Source of the DNA: Carallia brachiata | Taxonomy: Eukaryota; Streptophyta; Magnoliopsida; Malpighiales; Rhizophoraceae | NCBI GenBank assembly: GCA_021464245.1 | Contig: JADCRB010000039.1 | Coordinates: 743,618 to 807,617, forward strand | Direction of reading: 5' to 3' | Length of the DNA: 64,000 nt | Shown here: one piece after another, positions 37,971 to 49,424 of the stretch | How positions within the stretch are numbered: the first letter of the stretch is position 1 | Layout: the number at the start of each line of letters is the position of its first letter | Notes under the pieces: generated by a model | What the model saw: only the letters and a program-made list of their open reading frames with translations | Told to the model about the DNA's origin: nothing | Databases searched by the model: none | Position numbers and translations under genes: made by a program

Positions 37971-39118
37971 TTTCATTTGAGCCAAGCAGTATTCAAGGTG
38001 ACACCACAGATCATAAGCAAACTCTTTACATGGCATCCTTTTCCCTTCCTTAATCTCTATGTTATAATAGCTAATTAATTATCTCTGGAATTGATAGTGT
38101 CATTATCATCAGCTACTTCTTATTATCATTAAGTTAAACTCTTAAATAACAAATGTTGAGGTAATCTTGGGCATCATTAACATTTCCAGGTCATTTGCTG
38201 TAATTACATTTCATTTTCATGAGATAATGAACTTTCCATTTTTTCATGCGTATTAGATTTAGCTTGTAGTTTTATGCCTTTAACTAACCAATTCATCTTG
38301 GTTGATACTTTTACAAGAAGTGAACTTACAGCTAAACGTCTGCATTTGTTTCAGACAAGTACTTCAAGACATGGGGTGCCGAAGTTTTTCTTCCATTCAA
38401 CTCTTGAATTTAGTTGATTTTGCCCGCAGCATGTATTATTCGTTGGTACGCTGCTCCTTGGAACAATATCTCCGAGTAACTTAAGCAATGTAAAACCAAT
38501 TCTGAACTCTCCTGCAGCCTGTAGTCCCTGTGCTTTGTTGTGTGTGTGTGCATGCAGCGCGAATGCATTGAGAATGTTGGGCTCTTTCATGTATTGTTTG
38601 TGCATTGTTTTCTTAATTCCTTCAATCATTGCTGTTAGATGACTTAGGGATAAACCCATATGGCAGTCACCTAATCTTCCCTTTGAATGAAATTTTGAGT
38701 GTTTGATTTAAATTTGCGAGGATGTTCGCTGATGTTCTATGCTTAATAGTTTTGGGTAAAATATTTTGATGTTTATGCTATGGTTAGTTGCTGATACCAA
38801 CCAAAGGCTTTGTTCCATGAAAGTGCAGAAAGTTACTCCCGATTGGTCTAATGGCACATAGCCAGCAACAGTCATAATGCCATCCTAATTCGACAATGAT
38901 GGAATTGTTGGAACCCCTATCTAAAGTTAGAATTAACTATGCCTGTAGTGTAGGAATGAGCGAGCAAACACTTTTTTTTTTGTTCGTTGGTGCTAGGATT
39001 TGATCCTGATTTGCTGGGACTAGGGGTAAAAAAACTCTACAATATAATCATACTGCAACCAACAGATTGGCTTGCAAAATATTCCGAGTCATGATCTTTG
39101 ATTTCAGGAATTTTGAAA
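37131..39118 (+). repeat. Tandem segmental duplication, unit A
   Basis: This whole stretch, coding remnant plus about 1.1 kb of 3' sequence, has a diverged partner at 40463-43022. Landmarks in both: gccaagcagt followed by agatcataagcaaact, gctaattaattatctctgg, gcttgtagttttatgcctt and actctacaa.ataatcatactg. Unit B is longer because of a 601-bp insertion. The stretch 37971-39118 holds no other gene. Confidence 0.85.
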
Positions 39119-39569
39119 TGCAATGAGCTAATGCTTTTTCAGAACTTGGAACCGATAAGCTGTGCCAAAAAAAAGACCGTCGGGGGTGGGTTAGTTGATA
39201 TGGTTGAGTTATTCATGCCTTTTTAGTGATCAAACACGATAACTTATTATTTTCTCCATAATTGTGGCTTCGATGTGGCAAATGTGAAGTTTTGAGTCAA
39301 AAACATCAATTAAATTGATTAGTTTTGGTGATTGATTTACCCTTTAATTAAATATTAAAAATTAACTTCTTGTTGCTGAGCAATAGCTTTTGACCATTAC
39401 AAGTGGTAGCTTGATGGTAGTTTGACGTATTTCTCCCACTTTTGACCTAAGTTCAAGTCTCATTGACAGTGCTTTAAAGTTTTGACCTCTGAATTTTTCC
39501 AGTTTGACTGTGATCTGCTCGCATCTAATTTTAGACTCATTAACACCGTTTGATTAATTTGGAAGACTC
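39119..39569. other. Spacer before CNL copy B
   Basis: Non-coding, AT-rich. A stretch at 39397-39480 (tggtagcttgatggtag, then gttcaagtctc) loosely resembles the A and B boxes of a tRNA-derived SINE, but no 3' tail or target duplication is visible. Confidence 0.4.
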
Positions 39570-41307
39570 ATGGAAGTTGAAGGTTTAGATGAAGGAGAAG
39601 CTTTGCGCTTATTTCATTATGACGTTGGTCAAGACATGCTAAATGCTCATTCAGATATCTTGAAGCTTTCCAAAAAAGTTGATGAGAAATGCCAACGTTT
39701 GCCTTTAGCTCTCATTACGGTTGGCAAGGCCATGGCGGGAAGAAAGTCTCCTCTAGAATAGAAGGATGCAATAAAATATTCGGAAACTGATCCACCAATG
39801 ATCCCCGGGTATGATAGATTATGTCTTTCGCTGTCTCAAGTTCAGTATTGATGCCTTGGAAAACACTAGATGGACCAAGGATACTCTAAAACTTTGTTTT
39901 GTGTATTGTTCAACATTTACAGAAAATCATATGATTAGAAAAGAAGAACTTGTTGAACTCTTGATGGGAAAGAAGTTGCTGAATGATTCTGTTGATGTTT
40001 ATAGTGCTCGGAATAATGGACAGTTTGTCATTAGTATCCTAAAAGAGGCTTCCCTATTGGAAAGTGGGGAAACTGATGACTATGTTAACATGCACAATGT
40101 TCTTCGCAACCTGGCCATATGGCTAGGGGAGAAAGAGGATAAAATGCTAGTACAAGGACAGATAACCAAGATCAAGAGATATACTCAAGCTAAGAGGATA
40201 TCAATGCAAGGGCCTAGTACTGGGGATGCTAGCCGTAGTGCAACACCTCTATGTCACCATGTTAAAAGTTTGATTATCAAGGATTCTAAGCTGAGTACAT
40301 TTCCAGATGGATTCCTATAGCCCATGACTGCCTTAGAAGTCTTGAACTTGTCAGGTAATCGTGGCTTGAAAAACATACCTAGTGCAATCAATTTATTGAT
40401 CCACTTGCATTATCTTAATCTCTCTAGCACTGGTATAGCTAAACTACCACAAGAAGTGACAACACTACACAATTTGGAAATTTTGTTAGTAGATTATACA
40501 CCGGCGTACAAGCATTTCCTTGTGAAAGTAATATCAAGTATTCCATTGTTGAGAGTGTTCAGCAAGTTAAGCGACGATGAAACTTATGATGATAAAACAT
40601 TGATTCATGAGCTAGAAGGAATGAAAAACATAAGTGACATAAGCATCTGCATTTTTAGGGATAATGCTCTCCAAAAAATTATAGCGTCCCAAAAACTATA
40701 AAGTTGTATTAGAAAGTTGTCTCTTTTGAGCTCTGAATCAATATGGATGGCATCCCATCCCTCGCCCCTATTTCAACTCTGCGGGAAATGGAGCATCTTG
40801 AGAGACTTCTCATAAATGATTGTCATTGTTTGCAATTTTTAGTTGGAGATACTTCAAGCCATGCAGAGAGAAAGAAAAAATACTTTTTGTAACCTACGAC
40901 ATGTCTGCATTTGGAATTGTCATGTTATATCAAATCTAGGGTGGCTTAAATTAGCCAAGGACCGTCGAACCCTTAATTTGCTCAGTTGTTCTCAGTTGAA
41001 AGAGATTCTTCATCCTATAGCTCAAGACAACGAAACTAATGACATGTTCCCAAAGCTCACTGATCTAACCTTGGGGAATCTACCAATTCTAACAAACATT
41101 TCTTGGCGAGTCCTGCCTCTTCCACGCCTCAAGAAAATGAATGTCCATGATTGTGAAAAGCTGAAGCAACTTCCCTTTAACTCCGACTGTGCGAAGAATT
41201 TGAAGGAAATAAAAGGAAGTAGAATCTGGTGGGACAACTTGCCAAATGATGAAATCAAGCAAGTCTTAAGCTCAAAATTTATTCCAGCTCAGTCCTGTCC
41301 CATTTAA
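39570..41307 (+). pseudogene. CC-NBS-LRR pseudogene, copy B
   Basis: The frame resumes within NB-ARC: EVEGLDEGEALRLF, the GLPL region (here QRLPLALITVGKAMAG), LKLCFVYCSTFTENHMIRKEEL, then the MHD region written VNMHNVLRNLAIWL. This is followed by LRRs (LEVLNLSGNRGLKNIP, LHYLNLSSTGIAKLP) and the terminal NLRHVCIWNCHVI...NLPNDEIKQVLSS. The P-loop, kinase-2 and coiled coil are absent. Disablements seen: TAG at 39760, a frame break near 39810, TAG at 40318, TAA near 40699 and a frameshift near 40750-40840. In the MHD motif Asp is replaced by Asn. The family are intracellular pathogen sensors of the RPS2/RPS5 type; this copy cannot encode one. Confidence 0.88.
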
Positions 41308-43022
41308 GCCAAGCAGTGTTAAAGGTTAGGTCATAGATCATAAGCAAACTACTTTCATGGCATACTTTTCACTTTATTAATCTCAACGTAAGAGTAGCTA
41401 ATTAATTATCTCTGGAACTTATAGTGTCATTATCATCATCTTATTGTCATTATCATTAAGTCAAACACTTGAAGAATAAATATTGAGGAGATCTTTAGCA
41501 TCATAAACATTTCTGGGTAATTTGTTGTAATTACGTTTCATTTTCATGAGATAATAAACTTCTCATGTTTTCATGTGTATTAGATTTAGCTTGTAGTTTT
41601 ATGCCTTCAATAACCAATTCGTGTTGGTTGATTGTTTTATCGGATGTGGACTTACAACTAAACATTGACATTGGTTTCTGACAAGTGCTTCAGGATACAG
41701 GGTGCCAGAGTTTTTCTTCTATTCAGTACTTGAATCTAGTTGATTCTGCCCGCAGCATGTATTGTTTGTTGGTTCGCAACTCCTTGAAGCAATAACTCCG
41801 AGTAACTTCAGTAATGTCCAAGCAATTCTTGACTCTCCTGCGGCTTGTAGTCCTATGCTTTGGTGTGTGCGTGTCTATGTGTGGCACTAGTACGTTGAGA
41901 ATGTTGGACTCTTTGTGTATTGTATGTGCATTGTTTTCTGAATTCCTTCAATGATTGCTGTTACATGACAAAGGACAAAACCATGGGGCAGTCGCTTAAT
42001 CTTCCCTTTGAATAAAATTTCGAGTGTTTGATTTAAATTTCTGAGGCTGTTAGTTGATGTTCAATGCTTAATTGTTTTTGGCAACATATTTTGATGTTTA
42101 TGCAATGGTTGTTTGCTACAATCGACCAACAACTTTGTTCAGTTACTTCCATTTGGTATAATGTCATGCAACCAGCACTAAGTATAATGTCATCCTATTT
42201 TGACAACGCTGGAATTGTTAGAATCGCGATGTTATGTTAGAATTAACAACGCCTACAACGTAGGAATGAGCGAGTAGACGCACCTTTTTTTTTTTTGGCG
42301 GTTTGATCCTGACTTGCTGAGATTAGGAATGTGAATGAACCAATATGCTTATTAAAAGTTTGGTGACTTAACTCAATGAAAGTTCATTTAAAACTTAATA
42401 AAAAAGCTCGTTTACTAAAGAATTAAGTTTAAGTAAAGAGAAACTCGACTCGAGAAAACGCTCGAACAGTTCGTCTAACAATCATTTAGGAGTCGTCTAA
42501 ATTTCATTTAGAATTTTATTTAGTGTGTCATTAGAATATATTTGAAATGTTTATTTAAATCATTAAATAATTTTGTTAGGAGAATAATAATGAAATTTTG
42601 TACATTTAACTCTTTATAAATTTTGTAAATATGGATACCTTATATATTGAGATGCTTTATTATATTTATAATTATTCTTTAAAATAAATTTTTATTTTTT
42701 AATATTTTATTAAAGTAAATATTTTTTATAATTTAATAATATTTATAAAAATAATTCTTATAATTTTAATTATTTTTATTAATACTATAAAATTAAATGA
42801 TACGTGCATGAAAAATTCAAAACTGAGCTTGATAAAAGACAATCTCAACTCGACTTGACTTATTAACTAAACGAATAAACTTGAATAAGCCAATACACAA
42901 CTCCCCTCGATTCATTTACAACCCTAATTAGTACTAGGAGTTCAAAACTCTACAACATAATCATACTGCTGGCAACAGATTCCTTGTGCTAATATCCTTT
43001 AATTTCACGAATTTTCAAATAG
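40463..43022 (+). repeat. Tandem segmental duplication, unit B
   Basis: Partner of 37131-39118, about 3.3 kb downstream in the same orientation. Without the MITE at 42325-42925 it is 1959 bp against 1988 bp in unit A, so the two are collinear throughout. They differ by frequent substitutions and small indels. Confidence 0.85.
42325..42925. mobile_element. hAT-like MITE inserted in unit B
   Basis: 601 bp absent from the collinear position in unit A. The ends are imperfect inverted repeats, AGGAATGTGAATGAACC at the left against AGGGTTGTAAATGAATC at the right (13 of 17 match), close to the common plant hAT-MITE end. Inside, ctcgactcgag and ctcaactcgacttgac continue the inverted arrangement; the rest is AT-rich and non-coding. 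An 8-bp target duplication is not clearly preserved. Confidence 0.65.
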
Positions 43023-43532
43023 AGTCTTGTTACATTTTTAGAATTTTTTTGACCAAATTTTTTATTAGAATATAAATTTTTAATTTTTTTATAATTACAG
43101 CAATATTTTTTGTAATAAAAAAAATATATTTTATTTTTTTTATTACAAAAAATATCACTATAGTTACAATAATTGAAAATTTGTTGTATCTTGGCAAAAA
43201 TTCAAGCCAAAAAAATTCTAGAAGTATAATTTTACTATGAATTTATAGTTTAAATAACATTGACAATACACCATTATATAAGAGATTAAAAATTTAAATC
43301 TTTAATTTGTCTTTTTATCCAATTAGTTGATTTAGTTTTAAAAAATTGAAAATAAAAAAAAGAAAGAGAATTCTTTTTTTTTTTTTTCTGTTTTTTTGGT
43401 ACAGAAAGAGAACTCAATTTTTCCACTACAATACAATCTTGATTCAATGAGTAAATGAAACAAATAACAATTTCCTCTTCAAAGAGCATTAACTCCATAA
43501 AATTCACAAACTAGATTAGATATACACTACAA
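43023..43532. other. AT-rich spacer 3' of TTM3
   Basis: Short poly-A/T palindromes (for example aatattttttgtaataaaaaa against its complement near 43110-43155) suggest a small foldback element or chance AT symmetry. The last part is probably the TTM3 3' UTR. No gene is seen. Confidence 0.5.
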
Positions 43533-44144
43533 TCACTGGGGCAACTTCCCGGAACGGAATACAGCAAATTTGTTAACAGCAGAGTAAGAAAATTCAATCC
43601 CATTATCCATCAACAACCGTTCAATCAACTCTTTGTCCCTCTCAGGCTCTTTACTCTCACACTCAATCTCATAACTCACACCAAAATCATAAATCGTCTC
43701 GTCAAGTTCCAATTTCAAGCCTTTCCAGTGAAATACTTGCCTAACATTCTTGAACCCGCCAAGGCAAACGAACCCATCATTTTCTTTGACCCCAAATTCC
43801 TCCCTAACTCTCCGCATTATTTCAGAGCTCTCCAGCAGCCCCAAGCGCCGCGGCTCGGCTATACAGGTCCGCCCAAATTGTGGGTCGACGGGCTCTTCCT
43901 GCTCCTCCACGCGGCTAATGCCGTTGGAAAGAACGGGCCTGGCTTTGAGGGAGAGAACGCAGCGGTCTTCGAGGTTGTAGAAACGGAGGCGAAGGACGGC
44001 GAGGTTGGAGGTGAGCTGGGCTGCGGCTGTGTCGAAAAAGAAGTTTTCTTGGGCTTGTGTTTTGGAGCGGAAAGGGGAGAGGATGGTGGATAGCTTCTGG
44101 TGGGAGGGGGCGTCCGGTAGCCGAAGTTTCACTTCGACTTCCAT
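43533..44144 (-). CDS. TTM3: Triphosphate tunnel metalloenzyme (CYTH domain)
   Basis: An uninterrupted 203-codon frame with ATG at 44144, about the length of Arabidopsis TTM3 (about 210). The CYTH signature ExExK is at residues 2-6 (MEVEVK). Tunnel residues follow: RLR at 52-54, LSLKAR at 64-69, SRVEEQEE at 77-84, LELDET at 145-150 and YEIECES at 158-164, with a late K (NKFAVF) near 192. All charged tunnel positions expected in the family are present, so it should be active. TTM3-type enzymes hydrolyse inorganic tripolyphosphate with divalent metal. No intron is needed. Arabidopsis TTM3 is transcribed together with the upstream cell-cycle ORF CDC26 (recalled); no CDC26-like frame is found in the 100 bp between this ATG and the MITE, nor beyond it. 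Confidence 0.92.
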   Translation of the reverse strand: MEVEVKLRLPDAPSHQKLSTILSPFRSKTQAQENFFFDTAAAQLTSNLAVLRLRFYNLEDRCVLSLKARPVLSNGISRVEEQEEPVDPQFGRTCIAEPRRLGLLESSEIMRRVREEFGVKENDGFVCLGGFKNVRQVFHWKGLKLELDETIYDFGVSYEIECESKEPERDKELIERLLMDNGIEFSYSAVNKFAVFRSGKLPQ

Positions 44145-44245
44145 GTATAAAAAGGGAGATGGATTATTCTATGGCCGAGCAACTTGTTTTCAAGACTCAT
44201 GCAGAGTAACCTTATCGTCTCAAGACTCGACCACTCGGATTAGCA

Positions 44246-44751
44246 GGGATATGCATTAACAAAAAGTTCTAAATTCTTAAATTTTTTTTTATTTAAGTTT
44301 TAAATTTTTTTAAAATTTTATTTCAGTTCTAAATCTTTTGATTTTGCTCTAAACAGTCCTTCTGTTAGTCAAACTGTTTAAAATTATTGTTCACTAACGG
44401 AAATTTTTTAAAAAAGGTAAAATACACTATTTAAATTTTTTTTTATTATTAAATGTTTGTATTTTACTCTCAAATAATAACATGTAAGTTGAGATTTTAA
44501 ATTTTTTATTTCTTATTTTATTTTTTTTAAGATTATATAAAGTATTTCTGTTAACTTGTGAATTGAAATAGTATATTTTACCTTTTTAAAAAAATTTTCG
44601 TTAGTGAACAATAATTTTTAACGGTTTGACTAACGGAAGGGCTGATTTGGAGTAAAATCAAAAGGTTTATGACTGAAATGAAATCTAAATAAAATTTAGA
44701 ACTTAAATGAAAAAAAATCTAAAGGTTCAGGACTTTTTTTATACATATCCC
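44246..44751. mobile_element. Foldback MITE, about 200-bp inverted repeats (copy 1)
   Basis: 506 bp running from gggatatg to catatccc. The left arm (tcttttgattttgctc, tctgttagtcaaac, attgttcactaacgg) is repeated in inverse order in the right arm (gttagtgaacaataat, ggtttgactaacgga, gtaaaatcaaaagg), giving inverted repeats of roughly 200 bp. Flanks are cggattagca and cagattagta, a 10-bp target duplication with 2 mismatches. Long arms and a 9-10 bp duplication suggest a Mutator-type non-autonomous element. It sits 102 bp upstream of the TTM3 start codon. Confidence 0.8.
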
Positions 44752-45981
44752 CAGATTAGTATACCAATTTATAGTTTAGAGCCATACTGCACAGTATAGA
44801 CACTTGTTATCAATAAAATGTAATTAATTATTAATTTAATGTAATTATATTTATAAAAATATACAAAATTAAAATTAAAATTTAAAATTAAATAAATATT
44901 ATTTTAAAACTTAAAAGTATGAATTTAATGTGATATACGCTAAAAAAAATTTTAACTTAAAAAAATTTCTAAAAATAAGGTAGCTACATTTTATTAGTAA
45001 TAAATTACATTTTTAGTTGCGTGTATGACTGCATTGTGCAATAGTATTGTGCAGTTATACAGTGCGACACCTAACTTTTTCTCAAAGAAGGATTAGGAGC
45101 CATCAACCACTTTTGATTTAATGATTTAATGGAGACTTAAACGGTGTCCATGACTAAAAGTTTCAATTTTGATCTAGAGCTAATTGATTGAAAAAAAAAA
45201 GTTGGCATCTGAAAATGGATATTATTAGCCAATATATATAACCAATCTCTTTCTTTTTTATTTTAAGTTGGATTGGAGAGGAGGATATTTTTTTATTTAT
45301 AAGAATTGATATTTGAGGCTCAAATTTTACTCGAAAAATTAATGTCTAATTATTTCCATAAAAGTATAAATTTAGACAATAAAGTCTAGACAGCATAAAA
45401 CTTAAACAATTTTTATAGCGAGACTTTGGCCTTGTGTCCATCGCCTTACAGACTTTGCTATCATCTCACGTTGAAAACAGACAAGCTAACTACATGGTAG
45501 ATTCTTTGGCATATACTGATTCCCACGTAAAGAAACTCTTGATGCACAAAAATATATAAATAAATAAATAAATATCCGTGCATTTTAGCATATACAATTC
45601 AAATATTAGAGATGTTAGGCGATATATAAACTCAAATCTATCAACAAAGATGAATAGATGATCACATATTATAGCGTTCAAAACATTTAAGTGATTCCCA
45701 CATCGTAAAGGATGAAAATTCTGAACGGTCAAAATCAAACTAGAAAAAAGCAACATCCAAACATAGTCAAATAAGTAAAGTTGGCATTTTTTTTTTATAT
45801 ATAACTAAAATAAATAATAACTTTCCTTGTGCACAAACGACCAACAAAAATTCAATGAGGAAGATCAACATGCAATGTAACATAGATGGGAGCAGGAGAC
45901 ATTCCAATAACTAAAAACTTATTTTTGTTTTCAAGGTCTCAAGTTTTAGAGGGTGTTACCTGTCCCCATTAGTGCAGGGCC
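44752..45981. other. Intergenic DNA, possible small inverted repeat
   Basis: No gene. Between about 44783 and 45065 the ends (atactgcacagtata and, inverted, ataactgcacaatact) and the next inner parts (caataaaatgtaat against attacatttt) look like a second, smaller MITE, but boundaries and target duplication are unclear. Confidence 0.35.
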
Positions 45982-46415
45982 TGTTGGAACAGAAAAGATG
46001 GAGAGATTGGAAATGAAAGAATTGCTTCAAGTCGTGTAATAAACGCCACTTTCTTTAAGGCAAAATTCGCCTCGCTAAATTGCAACAGAGGTATAATGCG
46101 AACTCCCTCACATGATAAAATGAAGTACACTCGACTGCAGGTTGCAATACTGAAATCGAGTCATCGAGAAATTATTGTAATATTCAAAATTACTCACAAA
46201 AATGTATGAATTTTTCTATTTTCTCTATATCTATGTAAATGACCAATTCACATATTTATAGGAAGAATAATAAGGTAGTTATTTAGCCAAAAAATGCATC
46301 TTTTGGATCCAATGGATACGACTATTCAACGTGTCCTTTCATCAATAGTCACATATCCATAACCATCAAATTAACTAGGAGATACGACTTTTCTATTTTG
46401 AAAATTTCCCCAACA
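45982..46415 (-). repeat. LTR of old element (3' copy on minus strand)
   Basis: 434 bp, TGTTGGAACAG...CCCCAACA. It is collinear with 54790-55224 over its whole length, with mostly transition differences. Confidence 0.85.
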
Positions 46416-46686
46416 ATCCCCCGCCATTTTCAAATAAGAAAATGTGACGGATTCTTCGTAATTTTGGAAGTTAAATGCATAAGTAAAGGTATCTTACAGA
46501 TTGAACCTTACGTAGTGAAATATGCATTACAACATATCTGAATAGTATGGTAGACAAGTTTTGAACAAACTATTCTTATTGATATCCTGTAGAAATATTT
46601 CACATAGTTGACTATACAAGATTATACTTCTCTTTTTATAATTGACACATTAAAGGTCTTGTGTCCATATCCTTTTCATGAATGTT

Positions 46687-47014
46687 TTAGAGTCAAGTCC
46701 TTAAACTCATTAGAACGGCCTACACATTCCACATTCACATAGGTAGACTAGGGCCCCCCCGCTTTAAAGCACCCTTTCAAGCCTGTGAAGAGTTTCAAAA
46801 ACTCAACCTCCCAATTAATTACGGGTACCAAGCACTATGAACACTTGGGATTAGAGTCAAGTCCTTAAACTCATTAGAACGGCCTACACATTCCACATTC
46901 ACATAGGTAGACTAGGGCCCCCCCGCTTTAAAGCACCCTTTCAAGCCTGTGAAGAGTTTCAAAAACTCAACCTCCCAATTAATTACGGGTACCAAGCACT
47001 ATGAACACTTGGGA
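46687..47014 (+). repeat. Perfect 164-bp tandem duplication
   Basis: 46687-46850 and 46851-47014 appear identical base for base, including the run gggccccccc. They lie in the interior of the old LTR element, where the two LTRs differ by about 12%. The duplication is therefore recent, gene-converted or an assembly effect. Confidence 0.9.
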
Positions 47015-47306
47015 TGGAGAAAAACTATTTATAGTGCTTCAAATCACACTAATGATGTACTTTGACTCATTGAACTCAAGACTTGACGTTGTATCAAGCG
47101 TTGAGTCGAGGTTCCATCATGGGCGATCAATAATTATGGACTTGAACTCATCCCTCATTTAATGACTCGTTCATCAAGTTCTTGTTAACCTTTTAGTTAA
47201 GGATTAACATTCTTTTAACATGCGATTGACTTTTTAAAAGTCTTATCTAATTACCATGGTATCACAAATTACACATTAAGAGATACTGTTAATATAACGG
47301 TTAATA

Positions 47307-47638
47307 TGACGCAGGAGTGTCCTTGTTGCTGTCCTTTTAGCTGTTATTTTATTTTTATTCCTATTTAGTTTTACTTAATATGTCACATGATTATTTAATT
47401 AGATGGATGGTTAGGATTAATTAGGGTTTTATTAAATCAATGGTTGAGATTTATTCTAGTTAGGACTATAGTATAAATAATGTAGCTGCTAGACAGTTTA
47501 TTCAGTTTTCAATAATATTTTTTCAGAAACAACGTTTCTTAGAGTTTTGTGGTTTTCTATAAACCCTAACCCTAATTATTTTGTTCCGCTTCAATTTTAT
47601 ACCCAAAACTTAGCTTAAACTTAGCTTCTCTACCACCA
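47307..47638 (+). repeat. 5' LTR of chromovirus
   Basis: 332 bp from TGACGCAGG to CCACCA. It contains TATAAATA at 47472-47479 and, about 90 bp downstream, a telo-box-like aaaccctaaccctaa at 47561-47575, an element often seen downstream of plant transcription starts. Confidence 0.9.
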
Positions 47639-47696
47639 AACTTGGTATCAGAGCCCAACAGATCCTTCTAGTTTGTTAGGGTTTCGTTTTCTTACC

Positions 47697-48823
47697 ATGG
47701 TTGGACGCGGAGGTTGAGGTCGTGGCAGAGGAGACGCTGGACAGCAAGCTGAATTGGCTGATTTACGTCATATGATTGAAGATTTGTCACGGGTTGTACA
47801 AGCCTTGTAGCGGCAGGAACCCGTGGGAGCCCGAATGGAGATTCTGGAAGGCAAACACTATGTCCCGGATGCACCAGAAGGTGGTTTTGTGGACGAAACA
47901 AGTATGGAAGACTTCGAAAACCCATTTCATGACGCTGGAACCGTTATTAACGCGGCTAGAGGTGGCTTGGAAGCGAGGTTGATCTGTGCTCTTGATTTAA
48001 ACGGTGGTGGAATCAAGGTTGAAGTTGCTGATTTTCATGGAAAGATGCATGCAGAGGATTACTTTGATTGGGAAACTAGTTTGGATAATTATTTTGAGTG
48101 GAAACCTATGACAGAGCAAAGAAAAGTATTGTTTGTGAAGCTTAAGATGAAGGGCCTTGCACTTCAATGGTGGAAGAGAGTTGAAGAGCAACGTGCACAT
48201 CAAGGTAAGCTGAAAATCAATACTTGGGAACATATGAAAGCAAAGTTGCGGAAACAATTTTTACCGGCCGATTATACAATGGAGTTGTATGAGAAATTCC
48301 ACTCACTAAAACAACATGGTATGTCTGTTGAGGAATATACTGGAGCTTTCAACAATTTGTCCATTCGAGTTGGTTTGAATGAGAACAATGAACAACTGGC
48401 TGCTCGTTATCTCGCTGGTTTAAATCCATCTATCAGAGACGAGATGGGAGTTGTCCGTTTGTTTAATCTTGAAGATGCTCGACAATATGCTTTAATGGCT
48501 GAAAAGAGAGTTTCTCGTTATGGAGTTAGGCGATCCATCTACAGCAAATCTGATGGCAGCGGCAAATCTGATGGCAGCGGAAACAGAGGCTTTTGGAGTA
48601 ATCAAATAAGCCAAAAAAGCAGTCGTGGAGCTGTCCAAAATACTAAGGTTAGTGCCGCGGGTGTTACCAACACTGACAAGAGTGATAAGGGCAAAAATTT
48701 AGCACGATTTGGTACTGAAATCAGTGCTGGACAGACCTCTTACAAGGTGGGCAGCAGCTCACAAGTTCGGTGTTTTACATGCGGAGAGAGGGGCATCAAT
48801 ACACTTGCCCACAACGACGGGTG
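47697..48823 (+). pseudogene. Chromovirus gag with nonsense mutations
   Basis: Gag frame beginning at ATG 47697. In-frame TGA at 47715-47717 and TAG at 47808-47810 are each one C-to-T change from a sense codon (CGA and CAG). From 47823 the frame is open for 333 codons and includes the capsid signature ALQWWKRVEEQR, WEHMKAKLRKQFLP and a long EYTGAFNNLSIRVGL segment. It ends at a zinc knuckle (RCFTCGERG), where a one-base shift moves the rest of the CCHC into the next frame. The capsid part is well preserved, the start is not. Confidence 0.9.
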
Positions 48824-49381
48824 ACATTAGCTGAACTTGCAGATGATGAGGATGTACTGGGAGATCCTATTTATGATGAATATGTTGAAAACGAAGAAGA
48901 TGTTGATGTGTACCCAATTGAAGGAGAGTCTCTAGTGGTTCGAAGAGTGATGACTGCAACAACTAAAGAAGAAGAGGAAGATTGGAGGCGACGTAGTATT
49001 TTTCGAACTCGTGTTCTTTGTAGTGGGAAAGTATGTGATTTGATTATTGATGGAGGAAGCATGGAGAATGTGATTTCCAAAGATGCAATAGAGAAGTTGA
49101 AGTTGCCAACGGAGAAGCACCCACAACCTTACAAGATCCGATGGCTTAAAAAGGGTAACGAAATTCCTGTTACTGCTCGTTGTTTGGTTAAATTTACCAT
49201 GGGGGCTGATTTGAATGATGAAGCCCTGTGTGATGTTGTGCCAATGGATGCTAGTCATATTCTGTTGGGAAGACCGTGGCTATATGATCATGACATGGAG
49301 CATCGCACCAAACCCAATACTTATTCCTTTTTGAAAGGTAATAAGAGATACACATTGCACCCTCTTCAAAGAAGAAGCTAG
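48770..49381 (+). pseudogene. Chromovirus protease region
   Basis: 203-codon frame that carries the end of the zinc knuckle (HQYTCPQR), an acidic linker and an aspartic protease (CDLIIDGGSMENVIS, later HILLGRPW). DGG replaces DSG/DTG, as is common in plant chromoviruses. It ends at TAG 49379-49381, before the reverse-transcriptase frame opens at about 49425, so another shift separates them. Confidence 0.88.
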
Positions 49382-49424
49382 AGATGTAATTTCTTCCTCT
49401 ACACAAGGTAGGGTTAGTGGATTT

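Noticed and set aside
31475..39525. A 16-bp match, ctgtgatctgctcgca, between the CobW stop region (31478) and the spacer before CNL copy B (39508).
   Set aside because: In a 64-kb window about one such match is expected by chance, and the similarity does not extend on either side.
43728..44259. Long plus-strand open frames opposite TTM3.
   Set aside because: They are antisense shadows of the GC-richer TTM3 coding region and lack family features.
45982..46415. Reading this LTR and its partner as foldback or solo LTRs of different elements.
   Set aside because: They are in direct orientation, collinear over the full length, and flank a continuous interior with a purine tract next to one copy, which fits one element.
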